64,000 nt of DNA from assembly GCA_030770545.1 (NCBI GenBank), contig CM061093.1, positions 930,001 to 994,000 of the forward strand, read 5' to 3'. Below the pieces are notes generated by a model. That model was not told the origin of the DNA. It did no database searches and saw only the letters and a list, made by a program, of their open reading frames with translations. The first letter of the stretch is position 1. Each line of letters opens with the position of its first letter. The DNA is from Macropodus opercularis. Lineage: Eukaryota > Chordata > Actinopteri > Anabantiformes > Osphronemidae. Of the stretch, positions 37,220-47,177 are shown piece by piece. A program made the position numbers and the translations under genes.

Positions 37220-37725
37220 GGGTGCACTGATCCACTAGGTGCTGGCTGAGAGTTCATTCCGATGCAGCTTATATTGTGGTGGTGCGGTTGTAGTTGGACA
37301 CGGTGGCAGTGAAACCAACATTGTCAGATTCAGTTACTGTGGGTGTTCTGGGGAATGCTGCTGCTTCTCTTTATTCAGTCTCTACCCTTTAAACCTCCCA
37401 TGTTCACTGAACGCACTTAACCACTGACATATGCTAACATGCACACTGGTCGTTGTCACAGTCCGAACTGCCTAAATTAAATAAGCGCATAACACAAACG
37501 TCTACGGTGCATATTGTGTTTGAGGCACATTTCCAGTAAAAGAGGCAATATCCAAACACAGCACCAGCAACAGTGGCGCATCTCCAGAGGCTCTGTGTGC
37601 TCTAGTACAAAGCTGTGCAGCCACTTGGACAATGACATATTTGTAAATGTCAAAATGGTAACTAAATGGAATTAAGTGTCCTGGTGGGTTAATGTTTAGA
37701 GCAATGGTCAAAACCGGGTCTTGAT
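37220..37725 (+). repeat. Diverged dispersed repeat R2, copy 2
   Basis: Same block order as 27340-27765: 'ctgcctaaattaaataagcgcataac', 'gccacttggacaatgac', 'taagtgtcctggtgggtta'. The two copies are in the same orientation, about 10 kb apart. The tRNA-like head at the end is more degraded here. Confidence 0.5.
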
Positions 37726-37979
37726 CGATTGTACATGTTCATCGTTTGGTCTTAGTCGAAACTTTGCCTTCCAACACTTTGTCTTCTGTCTTTTGTTTTT
37801 GAAGGTGTCTTTAGTTAGTTTGGTTCCTTGTCATAATTTAAGATTCTTTGATTAAAACCGGTTTTCGGAACAACACCTCATTCAGTTCTCCTCGGTTCCT
37901 CATTGAACTTAGAGCTTGACATATCCTGATATGGATATATTTAAATTTGTATGAAAATCAGATGTTGTGCTCTCTAAAT

Positions 37980-38010
37980 ACACTCATTGGTCACTTTATT
38001 AGGTGCAGTC
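37980..38010 (+). repeat. Short transposon terminus ('ggtcactttattaggtgca')
   Basis: The motif 'tcactttattaggt' is a frequent terminus of fish DNA transposons. Only this end is recognisable. Confidence 0.4.
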
Positions 38011-38670
38011 CAGTTCAACCCAGTACACAGACTCTGTTGTGAATTCTATTACAATATTACAGTTTCATCTTTTTGTTGCCCTGTCCGATGCAGCATGTAC
38101 TGGGCTGGAGGCTGTATTGGGATGGACAGTTGTGCTTTTTTTCAAGAGGGGTACATTAACTATGACTGTACTCCTCATGATTGATGATTGGTTGAGTGCT
38201 ACCATCCATACAGGAACCGCACTGCAAATGGAAAGGTTCAATATTTCAGGCAAGTGACTGGTGCTTCTCTGGTGCTCACAAGAAACTTCGCAGACGCTTA
38301 TTGTTTCTTCTTTTTTACCCTGAGAAGGAGGTGAGAATTTTCCAGTGTAGCCATCCCCATTTTTATGCTTGCTTTTCTTGCCATCATCAGATGCAGACCT
38401 GGACGTTCTTTCTTCTCCTCCCAGCAACAACCTACAAAAAAAGAGGTTTATTATTATTAGTCCAGCTTTGACACGTTCCACTCAGGAAAGTCTCCATCCA
38501 AATGACAAATGTGTTGTAGGCTGATATATCATGTTGTAGAAGATATCCAGTGGCCAGCGCATTTTGTCCAAGTTGTCCAACCCCCTCATGGCATGGCATG
38601 TCTGTCTCACACATCTATATGACACTTCTATCCCTTTTTAGCCTTTACTTTCACTTCTAGGTTAAATTTA

Positions 38671-39699
38671 TTCAATTCAATTCAATTCAACTTTATTTAT
38701 ATAGTGCCAATTCACAACATCAGTTATCTCAAGGCACTTTACAAGTAAGGTTTTAAGACCTTACACAACTAAACCCAACAATTCCCACATAGAGCAAGCT
38801 TTTAATTGTAGCCAATCGATAAATTGTACAGTTAAATAGCAACAGTGGAAAAACTCCCTCTCTAACGAGGAAGAAACCTCCAGCAGACCCAGGCTCAGTG
38901 TGGGCGGCCATCTGCCTTGACCGGTTGGGGTGAGGGGATAGAGAAGAGAGAAAAGAACACAACCACAACAACAAAACAAGCAGCAACAGAACACAGGCAG
39001 GATGGTTGGACCAGCAACTGAACACTGGAGACACACGGCTCTGAGTCTGATGATACCTGTAGATGAGGATAGAGAGAGACAGAAGGGGAGAAGCACAACT
39101 AGGAGAGAAAAGGGGACAAAGTTAGTCACATGTGGACATGGAGGCATGTTAGTGGATAGAAGAAAAAGAGAAAAATAAAGAGCTCAGTCAATGAAGGACG
39201 TCCTCCAGCATCTAAGTCTATAGCAGCTTAACTAAGAGATGGTTCAGGGTGACCAGAACCATCTCTAACTATACGCTTTGTCAAAAAGAAAGGTTTTAAG
39301 CCTAGTTTTAAAACTAGAGAGGGTGTCTGCTTCTCGAACCTGGACTGGAAGCTGGTTCCATAGGAGAGGAGCTTGGTAGCTAAATGCTCTGCCTCCCATT
39401 CTACATTTAGAAACTCTAGGAACCACAAGCAGACCAGCGCTCTGAGAACAAAGCGTTCTGTTGGGAGCATAAGGAGCGATGAGGTCTTTAAGATAAGATG
39501 GAGCTTTATTATGAAGAGCTTTGTAGGTGAGGAGAAGAATTTTGAATTCTATCCTAGATTTGACAGGGAGCCAATTCAGAGAAGCTAATGTTGGAGAAAT
39601 GTGATCTCTCTTCCTAAGTCCAGTCAGACTCTGGCTGCAGCATTTTGAATTAATTGGAGGATTTTCAAAGAGTTATTGGGACAACCTATGAGTAGCGAG
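38671..39699 (-). mobile_element. L2/Maui-like LINE copy B, 3' part (split by ERV-1)
   Basis: It starts with the (TTCAA)n tail in reverse complement at 38671 and follows copy A (14461-15491) almost base for base. This includes the C-terminal ORF2 piece at 39470-39228. It stops exactly at the CGAG that begins the ERV-1 target duplication; the element resumes at 50223. Before the retroviral insertion it was one contiguous L2 copy. Confidence 0.88.
39696..39699. repeat. ERV-1 target-site duplication, left (CGAG)
   Basis: CGAG immediately precedes the LTR and is repeated at 50223-50226 right after the second LTR. The uninterrupted L2 copy A has a single CGAG at the equivalent place (15488-15491), which confirms the duplication. 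Four base pairs is the usual size for gammaretrovirus-like integrases. Confidence 0.95.
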
Positions 39700-40045
39700 T
39701 GTAGGAATCTAAATAGTTAAGTAGTAGTTAAAATAGTAGTTGAAAGCTTAGATAGTAGGATGCATGCAGAAAACAGAACAAGCCGATTGCATTGAAGTAT
39801 AGTTTGAAACACACACATCAGATTTAAAGAATAGTAGAGACACCAGATGCACCCAGACACGGCAGAAAATAAGATAAGTAGGGAGTGAAACATGTGAATG
39901 TCTGCAGAAGGAATGTGCTTGGATCCATAGGTTATGGGACCACAAAGCAACGGAGAAGATAAGACACCAATAAACCAGCCATGGAGACGAACACCAGACC
40001 ACGGAATCAGGATCCTGTTACACCACAGAAAGATGCTCTGTCCAG

Positions 40046-40053
40046 CATAAAAG
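40046..40053 (+). promoter_or_regulatory. TATA-like box in ERV-1 5' LTR
   Basis: CATAAAAG, conserved in the 3' LTR (50019-50026) and in both ERV-2 LTRs. It is the only good TATA-like element in the right part of the LTR. Its use is inferred. Confidence 0.6.
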
Positions 40054-40163
40054 TGTGGGTCGAGGGACAGACAGTGTCAGTCAGACTTCGTGCCCTGACT
40101 ATATGCTGTATAGTATAGGGACAGACTGACCCAGGCCTGTACATTATTATTCTTCAAGTTTGA

Positions 40164-40169
40164 AATAAA
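40164..40169 (+). promoter_or_regulatory. Polyadenylation signal AATAAA in LTR R region
   Basis: AATAAA about 80 bp before the LTR end. The copy at 50137-50142 in the 3' LTR would end viral transcripts, and the one in the 5' LTR must be bypassed. It is conserved at 58557-58562 in ERV-2. Confidence 0.75.
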
Positions 40170-40252
40170 AGCAAGACTGATTTTTATCAGACGTTTCTCC
40201 TCATCATTCAACGAACGCGCAGAGCTGGAATTGGGAGAGCAGCTCAACAATT

Positions 40253-40270
40253 TGGTGACCCCGACGTGAT
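40253..40270 (+). other. Primer binding site for tRNA-Trp
   Basis: TGGTGACCCCGACGTGAT, three bases after the LTR. It is complementary to the 3' end of vertebrate tRNA-Trp and is the same 18-mer used by avian alpharetroviruses (established knowledge). It is conserved base for base at 58629-58646 in ERV-2. Confidence 0.93.
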
Positions 40271-40344
40271 GGTGAAGGAGAGACAGATTTGGAACGAGAA
40301 CTGAGGACCTGTTTGTGACACAGTAGCCTGGCCAGGATTAAAAC

Positions 40345-40353
40345 AAGGTAAGC
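40345..40353 (+). promoter_or_regulatory. Candidate major splice donor in leader
   Basis: AAG-GTAAGCAG with the GT at 40348-40349, a near-perfect 5' splice site about 80 bp after the PBS. ERV-2 keeps it with GT at 58719-58720. It would produce the spliced env mRNA; the acceptor was not located with certainty. Confidence 0.6.
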
Positions 40354-40604
40354 AGAAAACCTGTTAAGTTTCAAATTTCTGCATATTGGAAACTCTAAAA
40401 TAACTGTGTCATGGATAGGAATCCAGTTCTGTAAATTAAAATTTGAAGAATAATAATTAATTAAAAAAGAAAAAGGATAAGAGTAAAGTTAAAAGTAAAA
40501 AAGTAAAAGGATAAGAGATAAGTTAAAAGAAAAAGAGTAAAAAGGATAAGAGAAGTGAAATCACGGGTGTGGTGCCTATAATGTCCTGACAAGGACATTA
40601 AAAT

Positions 40605-41082
40605 ACTGAGTTGTGAACCTCTGTTGTGGTAGTGATACAACTAAAATTACGGCCACTAGTTGGAAAACTGCAGACACAAATTAAAAACAAAAAGAAAAAA
40701 AAAAAAGGGTGAAGTGTCTGAAAGATTCCGGTTTGGTAGAACCTAGGGATTTGGTGCTCCCTTAAAAGACTGAGTTGTGAACCTCTGTTGTGATACAACT
40801 AAAATTACGGCCACTAGTTGGAAAACTGCAGACACAAATTAAAAACAAAAAGAAAAAAAAAAAAAGGGTGAAGTGTCTGAAAGATTCCGGTTTGGTAGAA
40901 CCTAGGGATTTGGTGCTCCCTTAAAAGACTGAGTTGTGAACCTCTGTTGTGATACAACTAAAATTACGGCCACCAGTTGGAAAGCTACAGACACAAATTA
41001 ATAACAAAAAGAAAAAAAAAGGGGCAGTGTCTGAAAGATTCCGGGTGTAGGACCCCTAGGGATTTGGTGCTCCCTTAAAATA
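40605..41082 (+). repeat. Three tandem leader repeats of about 155-164 bp
   Basis: Units 40605-40768, 40769-40927 and 40928-41082. Each starts 'actgagttgtgaacctctg', contains 'attacggccac' and an A-rich run of 9-14 A, and ends 'gatttggtgctcccttaaaa'. Units 1 and 2 are closest; unit 3 is shorter. ERV-2 has only two units. The repeats lie between the splice donor and gag, where packaging or translation-initiation signals would be expected; that role is inference. Confidence 0.9.
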
Positions 41083-41170
41083 TTGCAAGTTAGTGGAATA
41101 GTTGTTGATGTGTTGAAGAGTTGAAAAGTCACCGGTGAGAGAGTGGAAATCTAACGGTGATAACAAAGTG

Positions 41171-41206
41171 TTTTGTTTGCTTGTTTGTTTGTTTGTTTGT
41201 TTTTTC
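41171..41206 (+). repeat. (TTTG)n microsatellite in the retroviral leader
   Basis: About six TTTG units just before the gag start. ERV-2 has the same repeat at 59317-59347 with a different length. Confidence 0.85.
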
Positions 41207-41253
41207 TTTCTCACTCCTGTGAGTGAGAGAAGTGAAATCTCAGGAGGAGAAAA

Positions 41254-42414
41254 ATGGAGAGTGAATTTGATCTAGAGGGTGTTGATGAAGGCGGCTGCAG
41301 GCCACTGACAATGTTGAATCAGTGGAAAAAAGCTCGTGAACAGTTGATAAGTGGTTTTGAAAAGAAAGATCGAGATCGACAAAGAAAAATGTATGATGGT
41401 AAATATGAAGAATTAAAAAAGAAGGGAGTTTGGAAAGATGAGGACAGAGGAGATCTAGCAGAAGTTTTAGCCAGGGAGGATGTGGCTGCATTACAGGCAA
41501 CAAAAGAACACAGCAAAGAAGAAGTAAAAGGTTTAATCGTGAAGAGAAAGTGGAAAACAGAATTAGAACAAAAAGAGGAAAATAGGCGTATAGTGCACAA
41601 TATGGCAGCATGGGGAACTAAAATTATTGCAAAAATAGGGAAAGACAAACAACAGGAACTCACTGATAGTTCAGTGAAAAAACAGGAGACAGAGTTAACA
41701 CCACACACCACAGTAGGGCAGACACGACCACCGACATATGGAAACATCCATCCTGGTTTAAAGCACATATCTACACTAACTACGCTGCCCCCACCGTATA
41801 AACAGATGCCTCTGTGGAATGTGAAGGGAGGTCAGTTAGATGTAGAGGAGCAGCAGGACAGTGGAGGAGCCAGTGGAGTAGATTGGAGCAGAGATAACGA
41901 AACTAGGGAAACGATGCGTGTGCTTGCTGCAGCTCAGCAGCAAGATCAGGAATTAATTAAGAGAAAAGAGATGAGGAAGGAGGAACAGGCAATAGGATGG
42001 AAGTCAGGGATAGAGTTAGAAGGAGAAAGTAGAAGCATGCAAAGTGACGAAGAAGGAGAGGAAGCTTTTAGAAACAGGAGAAGAAGGGAAAGTAGGAGAC
42101 AAGAGGAGAGTGAAAGGAGGAGTCCAGCAGGGATTGACGTCACCATTAAGGGAAAACTGACAACACACACAGATGAGCCACCCGTGTCCCACAGATATGA
42201 CCTTAGACCTAGACGTAATTCAGCACCAGGTGGTGACCACATACACCACCAATACCCCTTGCTTTCAAAAGGGGGCAGAATCCAATATAAACCATGGCAG
42301 TTTGGGGACATGACAGCAATTTTAGAGAAACTTCCACATCCCACAGATGGGTGGGGGAAGGTGGTTGAGCAAGTTGGAGCAGTTGACCATGGGCCAGAGA
42401 CTGGGAGTAGGTGA
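41254..42414 (+). pseudogene. gag: gag, N-terminal part (matrix and start of capsid), ends at premature TGA
   Basis: A 386-codon frame starting ATGGAGAGTGAA. The start is chosen because it is the first ATG after the leader and is kept in ERV-2 (59393). Residue 2 is Glu, so no N-myristoylation glycine is visible, unlike most class I Gag. Two PPxY-type late (budding) motifs are present: PPTY at residues 159-162 and PPPY at 179-182. The region is very charged, with Lys/Glu and Arg/Glu-rich helices at residues 60-130 and 235-300. The frame ends with TGA at 42412-42414. The next stretch to 42564 is also open in this frame and ends at a second TGA (42565-42567), and another frame across 42360-42490 looks capsid-like, so one or more small indels are likely here. 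As it stands full-length Gag cannot be made. Confidence 0.85.
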
Positions 42415-42567
42415 TTGGAGGGCCCTGATGGGGCAGATTATGTCCACCTGGGAAGTAGAACAAATAGAGGTGAGGCAGGACTGTTGATGGTAGATGATAG
42501 TGAGCCATTTGACCAGTGGGCCACAAATGTGGGTAGAGCTATGAGAGAACGTTTCCCAGCCCCTTGA

Positions 42568-43359
42568 GGCCAGACACATCAGATCACGTGTACACCTAAG
42601 AAGGGGGAAAAACCGGCCACTTTTTTACATAGGTGTAAAACAGAATGGGTTGATGCTACGGGGGTGCACCCACACTCCACTCAAATGCAAGAGGAGTTGT
42701 TCAGACGAGCAGTGTTAAAGGGAGTGTCAAAAGAAGTAAGACAAAGCATGGAAGATAATCCAGATGCACCGGGAGGTTCCACTGAGACGTGGGAACGCCA
42801 CCTGTTGCACCATTTACATAAGGCACAGCAGAAAGAGGAAGAGGAAGGTTCAGAAATGGAGGAATTGAAAAAACAGCTGCTTAGGTTACAGTTACAGAAG
42901 GTAAGACAAGAGACTAATGATGTTAAGAAGAAAGATAAGGTAGAAAAACAGATGTTGCAACAGGCTACACAGGTTCCTGATAACCCAGATTTATTGCCCT
43001 CTCCATCCTGGGTTCCAGGCCACCCTCAGTATGGACACGGGCCATCCAATACACAAGGCTCATATTACCCACAGCAGTACGGTAGGGGTCAACCCAGGGG
43101 GGGCCGTGGCTATCTGGGACGGGGATCCGGGAGGGGAAGGGGCATGTCGGGGGAGTGGATATGCTACTGCTGCGGTCAGCCGGGGCATTTCGCCAGAGAA
43201 TGTCCCATGACTCATGCAAACATGGGACCTGGTCCGAGGGGACGAGGACAGCGTGGAAGAGGTCTATCAAATAGAGGATCACATGTTGCACCTCACGCCA
43301 GTCTTGCACCACGGGGTCAGTTTCCTGTGTGGGAACCAGAGGATTTCCCCCAACAATGA
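42568..43359 (+). pseudogene. gag: gag, C-terminal part (capsid end and nucleocapsid)
   Basis: Same frame as the N-terminal part, open from 42568 to the TGA at 43357-43359. It has a capsid C-terminal helix region, a charged coiled-coil-like stretch (EEEEGSEMEELKKQLLRLQ), then nucleocapsid. Nucleocapsid has one CCHC zinc knuckle, CYCCGQPGHFAREC, flanked on both sides by Arg/Gly-rich runs (RGQPRGGRGYLGRG and GPRGRGQRGRGL). A single knuckle fits class I retroviruses. There is no ATG near the beginning, so this part depends on the upstream frame. The gag stop TGA is followed in the same frame by protease. Confidence 0.85.
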
Positions 43360-44058
43360 AGAAGCCCACAGAGAAGCCTAGACGATGGGAGGGCAGACCC
43401 GTTGTTATCCTTGACAATAAAACAGACAAGACTGCCCTTTCTGGTGGACACAGGCGCGACTTTCTCCACTCTGAATGTGAGAGTGGAAAAGAAGGACCTA
43501 TCATCTAAGACTGTTGAACTAGTTGGTTTCTCTGGGGAACCTGTCAAACTGCCATTAACCCAACCTCTGCCGGTCCGAGTGGCCGGCCAATCCATACGGC
43601 ATCGTTTTGTTGTTTCAAATGGCACCCCAGTCAATTTGATGGGGAGAGACTTGTTGGTTCGACTGGGCGTTTCAATTCTTTGTTCACCTGACGGTGTGAT
43701 TGTATCGTTTCCCAACGGTGAATCCACTAATTGCTCCAAGAAAAGTTTGTCAGTGGCTGGTCAGTGGCTGATGCAGGAAGCCTCGACGAATGTGGGCGCT
43801 GACGTATACTGGGGCCGATTGGAACCGGAGGGCCCGGCAGGGGGCGGTCTTCTCTCCTTATACATGGCCTGGAAACCCTGGATCTCCCAACTGAGCCCAT
43901 ATGTCTCCCCGACCGACCCTTACCATGTTACACTATTTTATGACAGGGAACAGACAGATTGGTATCAAGATATGTTTCAGGACAAACTGCAAGGACATAC
44001 ATGGAAAATTTCCACTAATGCTATTTTGATTGGTCCAGAAGGAGTAGTGTCCAGTTGA
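43360..44058 (+). pseudogene. pol: pro: aspartic protease plus first half of an inserted domain
   Basis: The frame is open directly after the gag TGA and in the same frame, with no ATG at its start, so expression by stop-codon readthrough is likely, as in gamma- and epsilon-type viruses. The protease active site LVDTGAT is encoded at about 43435-43458 (catalytic Asp codon at 43447) and the C-terminal LMGRDLL at about 43637-43657. After the protease comes a segment with PYHVTLFYDREQ (HxT motif at 43924-43932). The frame then ends at TGA 44056-44058 in the middle of the inserted domain. Compared with ERV-2 (60127-60150), ERV-1 is 7 nt shorter at this point, so this is a deletion frameshift in ERV-1. 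Confidence 0.85.
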
Positions 44059-44330
44059 CAGCAGATCAGGCTGCCTGGTATGAGATGGGTGCGGAGGCGG
44101 TGCCTCATGTCTCGTTGGCAATACATCCTGGACACCAAGCTAAAGATCTAGGCCCGATGGCCAAACGATTGGCTGAAAGTACTGATTGGGTAACAACGCA
44201 ACTTCCTAATGTCCAATACTCACCTGAACACTCATCTTATAAAATCACACAAACTACATCTGATGTGGTTGTACTTGAACATCAGTTACTAACTCGGCAC
44301 CATGGCCGTGAAAAATCTGATCACGAGTTG
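43840..44330 (+). other. 2H phosphoesterase-like domain between protease and RT
   Basis: Two HxT/S motifs, each in a hydrophobic strand context, are encoded at 43924-43932 (PYHVTLFYD) and 44106-44114 (VPHVSLAIH), about 60 residues apart, with GPEGVV between them. Paired Hx(T/S)x motifs are the hallmark of the 2H phosphoesterase fold (LigT, AKAP7, the 2',5'-PDEs of some coronaviruses and rotaviruses). Standard class I retroviral pol has no such domain between PR and RT. The second motif and its surroundings are conserved in ERV-2 (60188-60196). The spacing is short for the superfamily, so the assignment is an inference; a different retroviral linker domain is the alternative. Confidence 0.5.
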
Positions 44331-47177
44331 GCTGCAGATATGTTAGACGCTCTGCCTAGCACGTTGTGGTCACAGGGCCCCACAGATGTTGGTTTTTGCA
44401 GTTCCCTAGCTCCGGTCACATTCACCCTGCAGCCCACTCCGCCATTATGGCAACCACAGTATCGACAGAAAGCCGAAGCAGAGGCAGGGATAGCAGACAC
44501 TATTTATGGGTTATTACAGAGTGGTGTATTAGAACCCTCGACTTCAGCATGGAATACTCCTATATTACCTGTAGAAAAACCAGGCACGGGCAAGTATCGG
44601 ATGGCACACGACTTAAGGCGCATCAATTCTATTGTAACCACACCCACATTACCAGTACCTAACCCCTACACTGCTTTGTCGTCACTGACTCCGCAACACA
44701 CGTGGTTTACATGTATTGATCTGGCAAACGCATTCTTCTGCCTACCATTGGCTGAAGAGCTGAGAGATGTTTTTTCATTTACTTTTCAGGGGACACAGCT
44801 GCGCTACACGCGGGTCCCACAGGGATTTGTATTGTCTCCAGGTTTGTTTAATCATGCTCTGCGTAAATTGTTACGGTCCTGCTCTCTACCTGAAGGCGTG
44901 GTTTTGATACAATATGTGGACGACTTGCTATTGGCAGCGGACTCCCCACAGTCCTGTTTGGAAGGCACGAGAAGGGTGTTGCTACATCTGCATTCTGTGG
45001 GCTTTAAGGTTAGTCGCTCCAAACTACAGGCAGTACGTAGGGAAGTTACATTCCTCGGTAGAGTGGTATCAGCATCTGGAGCCAGCATGTCTCCAGCCCA
45101 TCGGTCCTCCATCTTGGCGCATCCTCAACCACTGACAGTGAAAGATATGTTGTCATTCCTCGGACTAGCAGGCTACAGTCGACAGTTTGTTCCCTCCTAT
45201 TGTGACTATACTGCTCTGTTACGGTCACTGGTCCAACAGGCGGGCCCTCGGAACTTGACAGCTTGTTTGTCATGGACAACGGAGGCGGAAAAGGCGTTTA
45301 TCTCTTTAAAACAGGCTTTGGCAGGTGCGGCGGAGTTAGCTACTCCGGACTACACCAAACCATTCTTTCTGGATGTTTCTGAAGACGCACAGGCCGCACA
45401 CGGCGTGCTCTTTCAGAAACAAAGGGGGAATAGGAAAGTATTGATGTATAGCAGTGTGCTATTGAATAACATGGAAAAAAGACAACCAGTGTGCACACGA
45501 CATGCAGCTGGTGTAGCAAAACTCATTTTAAAAACAGCACATGTGGTAATGGGACATGCATTGATAGTACTGACAACACATAGCGTGGTGGCATTTGTTA
45601 ATTCAGCAGCGTTCACGATGACAGCAGTACGACAGAACAGACTTGCTAAAGTCTTGAGTGGAGAACACATCACATTCACACATGAAGGCATTAACATGGC
45701 AGAGCAGAGAAGTGGGGGAGGACCACATGTGTGTGAGGAAAAGGCAATGGAAGACACAAAGATAAGGGCAGACTTAGCAACAGAACCACTGGAAGGACAG
45801 ACAGAAGTGTTGTACACAGATGGCTGTTGCTACAGGCATCCGCAGGAAGGATTAAAAGCAGCATATGCAGTTGTTAGAGAAGTAGGAGAACAACATGAAA
45901 CCATCATTACTGGACAGATATTAGATCGACCATCAGCACAGTTAGCTGAACTCAGAGCAGTCATGGAAGCTCTAGCATGGGCAGAGGGAAAGAGAGTAAC
46001 AATTTACACCGACTCTGCATATGTGGTGGGAGCAGTTCAGACAGAACTCAGACAGTGGCAGAGAGCAGGATTCAAGACAACAACCGGACAGACGATCAAA
46101 CACGAAAGTGAGATGAGAGAATTAGTCGAGTTAATACAGAAACCACAGGCAGTAGCTCTAGTGAAATGTAAGGGACACGACAAGGCTCAAACTAAAACCG
46201 CGGTAGGAAATCAAAAAGCAGATGAAGCAGCAAAACAGGCAGCAGGATACCAGACTCAGATGATATTAATGTCAGCACAAAAGGGGGTGGAGGACATCCT
46301 CCCACCAATGACGGTGGAACTAATCAGAGAAGAACAAGAAAAGTGTTCTCCACAGGAGAAAACTGTTTGGATACAGAGAGGAGCCATTCAGACGGAAGGA
46401 TTGTGGAGAGGTCCACAGGGAAGAGTAGTGTTGCCAGCAGGTTTGAGAGGAACTGTGTTTCAGGAGGCACATGGGCTTGCGCATGTAGGAGTCAGACAGA
46501 TGGAGAAGAATTTAAAAGACTGGTGGCATCCTTTTCTCCCAGACATGGTCAAATATCATGTGAAAACATGTCAAATATGCACAGGATACAATGTGAAAGC
46601 AGGAGTCCAGACAACTGAAGGACGATTTGCTCCAGTGGCAGGGCCAGGAGAGGAAATCATCATAGATTACACAGATATGGGTGAGACAGTGGAAGGAAAG
46701 AGGTATCTACTGGTGTGTGTGGATGCCTATTCAGGATGGCCAGAGGCGTGGCCAGCAAAACATGAAGACAGCACAACTGTTATCAAGTGTTTAATAAACC
46801 ATTACATACCAAACCATGGGTTTCCTAGAAAAGTCCGATCGGACAACGGTACACATTTTAAGAATCAGGATTTACAGAAGGTCGAACAGATGTTGGGATT
46901 GAAACATTCGTTTGGAACAGTGTATCATCCCCAGTCACAGGGAAAAGTGGAGAGAATGAACCAAACGCTTAAGACAAAATTGGCAAAAATCTGTGCACAG
47001 ACCAAATTGAACTGGGTTCAGGCATTACCAATCGCTCTGATGAGTGTCAGGACGTCAGTTAATAGGATAACACAGTTCACACCTCATGAACTGTTAACAG
47101 GAAGACCCTTCCCGGGACCGGGAGAGGGACTGCTGAAATGCCCCGTAGAGGGTACAAAGCGTGTCATGACCAACTAA
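44059..47177 (+). CDS. pol: pol: reverse transcriptase, RNase H and integrase (long open frame)
   Basis: An open frame of about 1,040 codons from about 44055, with no ATG start; it belongs to a Gag-Pro-Pol polyprotein. Order by residue from 44055: end of the 2H-like domain (HVS at 18-20), RT about 135-345 with motif A Asp222 (CIDLANAFF), VPQGF at 254-258 and YVDD at 287-290, connection about 345-575, RNase H about 583-730 with Asp589 (YTDG), Glu632, Asp653 (YTDS) and Asp723, then integrase. Integrase has the HHCC zinc site (His806, His810, Cys839, Cys842) and the DDE core Asp871, Asp930 (SDNG) and Glu966, with 35 residues between the last two. All catalytic residues are present. The frame stops at TAA 47175-47177, before the integrase C-terminal domain, which lies in another frame. 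Confidence 0.93.

Larger units (their letters stand above)
39700..40249 (+). repeat. ERV-1 5' LTR (550 bp)
   Basis: It begins TGTAGGAATC and ends AGCTCAACA, the usual TG...CA ends. By eye it has no difference from the 3' LTR at 49673-50222. A TATA-like CATAAAAG lies at 40046-40053 and an AATAAA at 40164-40169. Transcription would start about 25-30 bp after the TATA-like box, so R would run from roughly 40076 to 40190 and U5 would be about 60 bp. These limits are inferred. Confidence 0.95.

Noticed and set aside
38065..38481. 138-residue minus-strand frame
   Set aside because: No motif, no second copy, overlaps other frames of similar length; treated as chance.
39717..40002. Minus-strand frames inside the LTRs, repeated at 49690-49975 and 58161
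   Set aside because: Antisense open stretches of the LTR; no evidence of coding.
41319..41768. 149-residue minus-strand frame in gag
   Set aside because: Shadow of the Lys/Glu-rich gag frame; no independent motif.
42965..43504. 179-residue minus-strand frame over nucleocapsid and protease
   Set aside because: Antisense shadow of the Gly/Arg-rich and protease coding sequence.
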